DNA of 11,179 bases, from positions 1-11,179 of the forward strand of contig DAOWFN010000173.1 of assembly GCA_030637945.1 (NCBI GenBank), in the 5' to 3' direction. The translations under genes and the position numbers were made by a program. The DNA comes from Gammaproteobacteria bacterium (lineage in GTDB: Bacteria > Pseudomonadota > Gammaproteobacteria > SZUA-229). The notes under the pieces were generated by a model that was not told the origin of the DNA, searched no databases, and was given only the letters and a program-made list of their open reading frames with translations. This document shows positions 7,354-11,179 of this stretch, in pieces (position 1 is the stretch's first letter; each line of letters opens with the position of its first letter).

Positions 7354-8430
7354 ATGATTTTTAAAACTGATGATGTACGTATTACAGGGCTTCAGGAAGT
7401 GCTTCCGCCAATAAAGTTGCACGAGGAATTCCCCATGAACGAACAGGCATCTGAAACGGTCTATCATGCGCGTACTGCTATACATAATATCCTGCATGGC
7501 GAAGATGATCGTCTGGTGGTGATAGTGGGGCCTTGCTCTGTACATGATCCAGATGCTGCTAGGGAGTACGCTAAAAGGCTAAAAAAACTTATACTGGAGA
7601 TGGCAGGTGACCTGTGCATCGTCATGCGTGTTTATTTTGAAAAGCCTCGTACCACGGTTGGTTGGAAAGGGCTGATCAACGATCCGAATCTCGATGAGAG
7701 TTTTGAGATTAATAAAGGTTTGCGACTGGCTCGCGGGTTACTGCGTGATTTAGCCGTCGATGGTGTGCCTACGGGTACAGAGTATCTTGACCTGATTAGC
7801 CCGCAATATATTGCCGATCTGGTTAGTTGGGGTGCTATTGGTGCCAGGACAACAGAGAGTCAGGGGCATCGTGAGTTGGCCTCAGGCTTGTCATGCCCGG
7901 TTGGCTTTAAAAACAGTACAGATGGCGGTTTTAAAATTGCGATTGATGCCGTTAAGGCAGCGTCCAGCCCTCATGTGTTCATGTCGCTGACCAAAGAAGG
8001 ACACTCTGCAATTTTTTCAACCAAAGGTAATCATGATTGTCATATTATTCTGCGTGGTGGAAAACAGCCAAATTATGACGCCAAGAGTATTCAGCATGCG
8101 GCAGAACAGCTTGAAAAATACGGTTTGAAACCAACGATGATGGTTGATTGTTCGCATGCGAACAGCATGAAAGATTATCGTAGACAGGTAGACGTTTGTA
8201 ATAATGTCGCGGAACAAGTATCTAACGGCGAAAATCGTATCATGGGTGTGATGTTAGAGAGCCATCTGGTGGAAGGGCGACAGGATGTTATCGAGGGACA
8301 GAAGCTTACTTTTGGTCAAAGTGTTACAGATGCCTGCATCTCATGGGAGACGACGGAGACATGCCTGGCAGAACTTGCAGCAGCAGTGAGAAAACGCCGT
8401 GAGATAAATGCTCAGCAGGCCAGTGCGTAG
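7354..8430 (+). CDS. aroG: 3-deoxy-7-phosphoheptulonate (DAHP) synthase, class I, AroG type
   Basis: This enzyme condenses phosphoenolpyruvate and erythrose 4-phosphate to DAHP, the first step of the shikimate pathway. The 358 residues align without gaps against E. coli AroG. The metal ligands fall at the same numbers: Cys61 (GPCSVHD), His268 (DCSHAN), Glu302 (LESHLVEG) and Asp326 (SVTDACI). The phosphate-binding segment EKPRTTVGWKGLIND is at 96-110 and GARTTESQ at 163-170. The N-terminal extension that carries feedback control is present, with Asp6/Asp7. Ser180, Pro150, Gln151, Phe209 and Ser211 of the AroG phenylalanine site are kept, but residues 144, 147 and 221 are Tyr, Leu and Phe instead of Phe, Met and Val. 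End-product inhibition is likely; its effector is uncertain. The start is supported by alignment; its own ribosome binding site is weak. Confidence 0.96.
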   Translation: MIFKTDDVRITGLQEVLPPIKLHEEFPMNEQASETVYHARTAIHNILHGEDDRLVVIVGPCSVHDPDAAREYAKRLKKLILEMAGDLCIVMRVYFEKPRTTVGWKGLINDPNLDESFEINKGLRLARGLLRDLAVDGVPTGTEYLDLISPQYIADLVSWGAIGARTTESQGHRELASGLSCPVGFKNSTDGGFKIAIDAVKAASSPHVFMSLTKEGHSAIFSTKGNHDCHIILRGGKQPNYDAKSIQHAAEQLEKYGLKPTMMVDCSHANSMKDYRRQVDVCNNVAEQVSNGENRIMGVMLESHLVEGRQDVIEGQKLTFGQSVTDACISWETTETCLAELAAAVRKRREINAQQASA

Positions 8431-8449
8431 TGAATAATGAAAAATAAAA

Positions 8450-8480
8450 TAACGTAAGCCAGAACAAATGGTTTATGTTA
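8450..8480. terminator. Hairpin between the convergent aroG and ispG genes, possible terminator
   Basis: TAACGTAAGCC (8450-8460) and GGTTTATGTTA (8470-8480) form an 11-pair stem with a nine-base loop, counting two G-U pairs if read from the plus strand. Read from the minus strand the same two positions become A-C mismatches, but a U-rich tail (complement of 8438-8449) follows, as a terminator for ispG would need. No T-run follows on the plus strand. A role in ending one or both transcripts is plausible from position. Confidence 0.45.
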
Positions 8481-8510
8481 CGAGAAAGCTTAACCTGATT
8501 TGATTGTTCA

Positions 8511-9743
8511 CTACCGTGACTTATATGATTTTACAATATAAGCATCAATAATGCCTTCAAATTCAGCGGCAATATTCTCCCCCTTAAGCGTCACGGTCTT
8601 TTTCCCGTCTTCATAAACTGGAGCGACAGGGCGCTCGCCAGTGCCAGGCAAACTGATGCCAATATTTGCATGTTTACTTTCACCTGGACCATTAACTACG
8701 CAACCCATCACAGCAACTGACATATCTTCGACGCCACTGTACTTTTCTTTCCAGTCTGGCATTTTCGTACGTAAATAATTTTGAACTTGTGATGCCAGTT
8801 CCTGAAAATATGTGCTGGTGGTGCGGCCGCAACCAGGACATGCGGTGACCAGTGGAACAAAGGAGCGTAACCCCATTGTTTGCAGTATTTCCTGAGCAAC
8901 GACAACTTCCTTCTCGCGAGGCGCACCCGGTTCAGGTGTTAGTGAGATACGTATAGTATCTCCAATACCTTCATGCATTAAAATACTGAGTGCTGCCGTT
9001 GAAGCAACGATGCCTTTTGAGCCGATACCGGCTTCAGTTAATCCCAGGTGCAGGGCGTAATTATCGCGTTGTGCCATGGATCGATAGACTGTAATTAAAT
9101 CTTTTACCACACTCATTTTGCAGGACAGAATAATTTTTTCTTTTTTCAGCCCAAGGTTCTCAGCCTGCTTTGCGCTATCTAAAGCAGAACGGATGACTGT
9201 TTCCAGCATGACGTTATGTGCGTCATGTGGCTTCTCTAATTTAGCATTTTCATCCATGAGTTCGGCTAATAAAGCTTGATCCATGCTGCCCCAGTTCACG
9301 CCAATTCTTACGGCTTTATCGTATCGGCAGGCGAGCTCAATCATGGTGGCGAATTGTGCGTCACGTTTTTTTCCCTTACCGACGTTGCCAGGGTTTATTC
9401 GATATTTCGCTAATGCCTGTGCGCAGTCTGGATGATCGCTTAACAGTTTATGTCCATTGAAATGAAAATCGCCAATAAGAGGGACATGGCAGTGTTTGTT
9501 ATCCAGCTCATCACGAATATGAGCGACTGCAGCCGCCGCACTGGCATCGTTCACTGTTATTCGTACTAACTCTGATCCAGTATTGGCAAGTTGCATGATC
9601 TGTTGCACCGTTGCAGGTACGTCAGCCGTATTGGTATTGGTCATCGATTGCACTACGACGGGCGCGTTTCCACCGACTAAAACGCCGCCTACATTAACAG
9701 AGCATGTTTGATGGCGCGGTTTGTAACAATCGGTAAATTTCAT
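8511..9743 (-). CDS. ispG: 4-hydroxy-3-methylbut-2-en-1-yl diphosphate synthase (flavodoxin/ferredoxin-dependent), long form
   Basis: IspG (GcpE) is the [4Fe-4S] enzyme of the MEP isoprenoid pathway that reductively opens the cyclic diphosphate MEcPP to HMBPP. The N-terminal TIM-barrel begins with PVVVQSMTNTNTADV (28-42) and includes RINPGNVG (115-122) and RIGVNWGSMDQ (146-156). The cluster ligands are Cys302 and Cys305 in ACPGCGRTTS and Cys348 in GCVVNGPGE, with the fourth ligand Glu355. At 410 residues it is longer than the 372-residue E. coli protein. It carries extra segments around 150-185 (LMDENAKLEKPHDAHNVM) and 318-338 that mark the long proteobacterial form seen in many beta- and alphaproteobacteria and xanthomonads. 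It is convergent with aroG and divergent from the NAD-kinase-like gene, not beside hisS as in enterics. The start at 9743 fits the family N-terminus; no clear ribosome binding site is seen. Confidence 0.96.
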   Translation of the reverse strand: MKFTDCYKPRHQTCSVNVGGVLVGGNAPVVVQSMTNTNTADVPATVQQIMQLANTGSELVRITVNDASAAAAVAHIRDELDNKHCHVPLIGDFHFNGHKLLSDHPDCAQALAKYRINPGNVGKGKKRDAQFATMIELACRYDKAVRIGVNWGSMDQALLAELMDENAKLEKPHDAHNVMLETVIRSALDSAKQAENLGLKKEKIILSCKMSVVKDLITVYRSMAQRDNYALHLGLTEAGIGSKGIVASTAALSILMHEGIGDTIRISLTPEPGAPREKEVVVAQEILQTMGLRSFVPLVTACPGCGRTTSTYFQELASQVQNYLRTKMPDWKEKYSGVEDMSVAVMGCVVNGPGESKHANIGISLPGTGERPVAPVYEDGKKTVTLKGENIAAEFEGIIDAYIVKSYKSR

Positions 9744-9778
9744 TATGGATTACATATTTTAAAAAAATGAATTTTACC

Positions 9779-9807
9779 ATTGTATAGGCTGTTAATTAAA
9801 CTGATAA
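9779..9807 (-). promoter_or_regulatory. Probable sigma-70 promoter of ispG
   Basis: Read on the minus strand, TTATCA (9807-9802) and TACAAT (9784-9779) are 17 bases apart and match the consensus at four and five of six positions. The -10 box lies 35 bases before the ispG start codon. Confidence 0.5.
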
Positions 9808-9808
9808 A
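9780..9808 (+). promoter_or_regulatory. Candidate promoter of the NAD-kinase-like gene, overlapping the ispG promoter
   Basis: TTGTAT (9780-9785) and GATAAA (9803-9808) are 17 bases apart and match the consensus at three and four of six positions. They lie almost exactly on the opposite strand of the ispG promoter boxes. Transcription would begin near 9815, which favours translation from the ATG at 9839. Confidence 0.33.
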
Positions 9809-9838
9809 CTCACTGTTTTGCGCGATGTAATAACCTTT

Positions 9839-10987
9839 ATGAAAATAGGTTTTGTGATTAATCCATTGGCGGGTATCGGCGGGTCTGTTGCCTTAAAAGG
9901 CAGTGACGGCGAGGATATAGTAGAGCTTGCGCTAACACGTGGCGCTAGCCTTCAGGCAGGATCGCGAGCAATGCTTGCTATGCAGGAAATAAAACAGGCA
10001 AGTGCTGATAAGGTTTCATTTTATACTGCAGGTAAAACCATGGGTGAGACTGTTTTACGGGATCTCAATTTACCTTACAAAGTTCTTTATCAGAGTGAAG
10101 GACAATCAACCGCTGAAGATACAAAAAAAACCATACGTTTATTTGTCGAGAATCATGTCGATTTCATCGTGTTTGCTGGTGGTGACGGAACCGCACGTGA
10201 TGTTCTTGATGCACTGTCAGTCAGCGGTGATGAGCAGGAAAATCCATTGATCCCTGTTATTGGTATACCAGCAGGTGTAAAAATTCATTCTGCTGTATAT
10301 GCTGTTACACCTCTACATGCCGGTGAGATTATTAATCAGATTCTTGATGGTAACCTGATGTCGCTACATGAAGCGCAGGTGATGGATCTGGATGAGCAGG
10401 CTTTCCGTGAAGGTAAAGTTATCGCAAAATGTTATGGTTATTTATCAGTGCCTGTTGATGACACAAGAATGCAGATGATCAAGCAGGGCGGAATAGATCA
10501 TCAAGAAATCTCGTTGCAGGAAATTGCTGCCGATGTGATCGAGACGATGGAGCAGGATGTTTTTTATCTGATCGGTTCAGGCTCAACTACCGCAGAGATA
10601 ATGAGTCAGTTGGCTTTACCAAATACTTTGTTAGGCATCGATATCGTTCAGAATCAGGCGTTAATCGCCAGTGATGTGGATGAGCAAACGATATTAAAAA
10701 TAATTAAAGATCAGCCAGTGAAAATTGTCGTTACCGTTATTGGCGGCCAAGGCCATGTCTTTGGGCGCGGCAATCAACAGTTAAGTGAAAAAGTTATTCG
10801 TTATGTAATTAATCAAACAGGTGAAAATAGTAATATTATAATCATAGCGACTAACGAGAAATTACGATCATTAGATAAACGTCCGATGGTAACGGACACA
10901 GGAAATAATGATTTAGACAAAAAACTCGCGGGTTTATATCCTGTCATCACAGGATATCAACAGAAAACCCTGTATAGACTGAATTAG
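9839..10987 (+). CDS. ATP-NAD kinase family protein
   Basis: This is a predicted cytosolic kinase of the NAD-kinase/diacylglycerol-kinase superfamily, 382 residues from the chosen start. The N-terminus MKIGFVINPLAGIGGSVALKGSDG contains the nucleotide-binding NPLAG strand-turn (8-12) and the GLKGSDG-like segment typical of the longer ATP-NAD/AcoX-type kinases. The central GGDGTARD (114-121) is the hallmark catalytic motif. GIPAGVKIHSAVYA near 142 and GSGSTTAEIM in the C-terminal half also fit that subgroup. It is longer than the canonical NAD kinase NadK (about 290 residues) and may phosphorylate something other than NAD. The open frame can extend seven codons up to a TTG at 9818, but the ATG at 9839 puts the first strand at the N-terminus as in relatives. 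Neither start has a good ribosome binding site. The gene is divergent from ispG and 93 bases ahead of the M18 peptidase gene. Confidence 0.85.
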   Translation: MKIGFVINPLAGIGGSVALKGSDGEDIVELALTRGASLQAGSRAMLAMQEIKQASADKVSFYTAGKTMGETVLRDLNLPYKVLYQSEGQSTAEDTKKTIRLFVENHVDFIVFAGGDGTARDVLDALSVSGDEQENPLIPVIGIPAGVKIHSAVYAVTPLHAGEIINQILDGNLMSLHEAQVMDLDEQAFREGKVIAKCYGYLSVPVDDTRMQMIKQGGIDHQEISLQEIAADVIETMEQDVFYLIGSGSTTAEIMSQLALPNTLLGIDIVQNQALIASDVDEQTILKIIKDQPVKIVVTVIGGQGHVFGRGNQQLSEKVIRYVINQTGENSNIIIIATNEKLRSLDKRPMVTDTGNNDLDKKLAGLYPVITGYQQKTLYRLN

Positions 10988-11080
10988 CAGTGAAGAAAGT
11001 CGTTTAATAAAATACTTATTAATAGTAATCTGGCAGACTAGACGCGATAAACCGGACCGATTTTTTAGACAGGTAAAAAT

Positions 11081-11179
11081 ATGCAAGATGTAGACTTTGT
11101 AAATGGCTTGTTAGATTTTATAACAAGATCACCAACACCGTTTCACGCGGTTGAGACGATGGCTGATCTGTTGGATGAA
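11081..11179 (+). CDS. apeB: M18-family aminopeptidase, N-terminal 33 residues only (3'-truncated by the window edge)
   Basis: An open frame from ATG 11081 runs off the window after 33 codons. It contains LLDFITRSPTPFHAVETM (10-27), the N-terminal signature of M18 (aspartyl-aminopeptidase-like) zinc peptidases, whose first helix and SPTPFHAV segment are strongly conserved. The zinc ligands would lie beyond the window. The start is supported by AGG at 11071-11073, seven bases before the ATG, and by the usual N-terminus of the family. The full protein should be a cytosolic exopeptidase of about 430 residues. The symbol apeB is the usual name in gammaproteobacteria; yeast and eukaryotic relatives have other names. 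Confidence 0.85.
   Translation, partial: MQDVDFVNGLLDFITRSPTPFHAVETMADLLDE

Noticed and set aside
9818..9838. TTG start adding seven residues to the NAD-kinase-like protein
   Set aside because: The ATG at 9839 gives the N-terminus expected for the family and the added residues are not family-like; the TTG would also lie almost at the predicted transcription start.
10002..10250. Second plus-strand frame inside the NAD-kinase-like gene
   Set aside because: It overlaps the GGDGT-containing frame in another phase and shows no domain; a shadow frame.
11004..11022. Inverted repeat TTAATAA-aatac-TTATTAA after the NAD-kinase-like gene
   Set aside because: The seven-pair stem is all A-T with no T-run after it; likely chance in AT-rich DNA.

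Overview
The window looks like ordinary chromosomal DNA from an AT-leaning gammaproteobacterium. The evidence is the AroG-type class I DAHP synthase, which is colinear with the E. coli enzyme, together with an E. coli-type aminopeptidase N, a YigB-like HAD phosphatase and a SPOR-domain protein. I cannot name the genus. No rRNA, tRNA, CRISPR array, insertion sequence, integrase or phage gene is visible, so I do not read the window as a mobile island. No intergenic stretch exceeds 300 bases; the longest is 242 (1825-2066).

Layout from left to right. The window opens inside pepN, which ends at 1824. After 242 bases comes a response regulator joined to GGDEF and EAL domains (cyclic-di-GMP signalling, 2067-3800), closed by a strong hairpin terminator (3831-3873). 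An SDR oxidoreductase (3951-4643) and an inositol-monophosphatase-family enzyme (4649-5467) follow, five bases apart, and are almost certainly one transcript. Next are a membrane-anchored SPOR protein (5594-6469) and a YigB-like HAD phosphatase (6516-7208), in the same direction with 46 bases between them. A DAHP synthase (7354-8430) begins the shikimate pathway and has its own probable promoter. It converges on ispG (8511-9743, minus strand), an MEP-pathway iron-sulfur enzyme. Divergent from ispG is an ATP-NAD-kinase-like gene (about 9839-10987). The right edge cuts the first 33 codons of an M18-family aminopeptidase (11081 onward).

The genes are mostly unrelated housekeeping functions: peptide turnover, aromatic amino acid and isoprenoid biosynthesis, sugar-phosphate and nucleotide metabolism, and cell-envelope and second-messenger functions. 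I found no convincing new multi-gene system. The points most worth a second look are the long-form ispG in an unusual neighbourhood, substitutions in the presumed feedback pocket of the DAHP synthase plus an internal start with a good ribosome binding site, the non-terminal SPOR domain, the apparently bifunctional c-di-GMP protein, and several palindromes upstream of genes.
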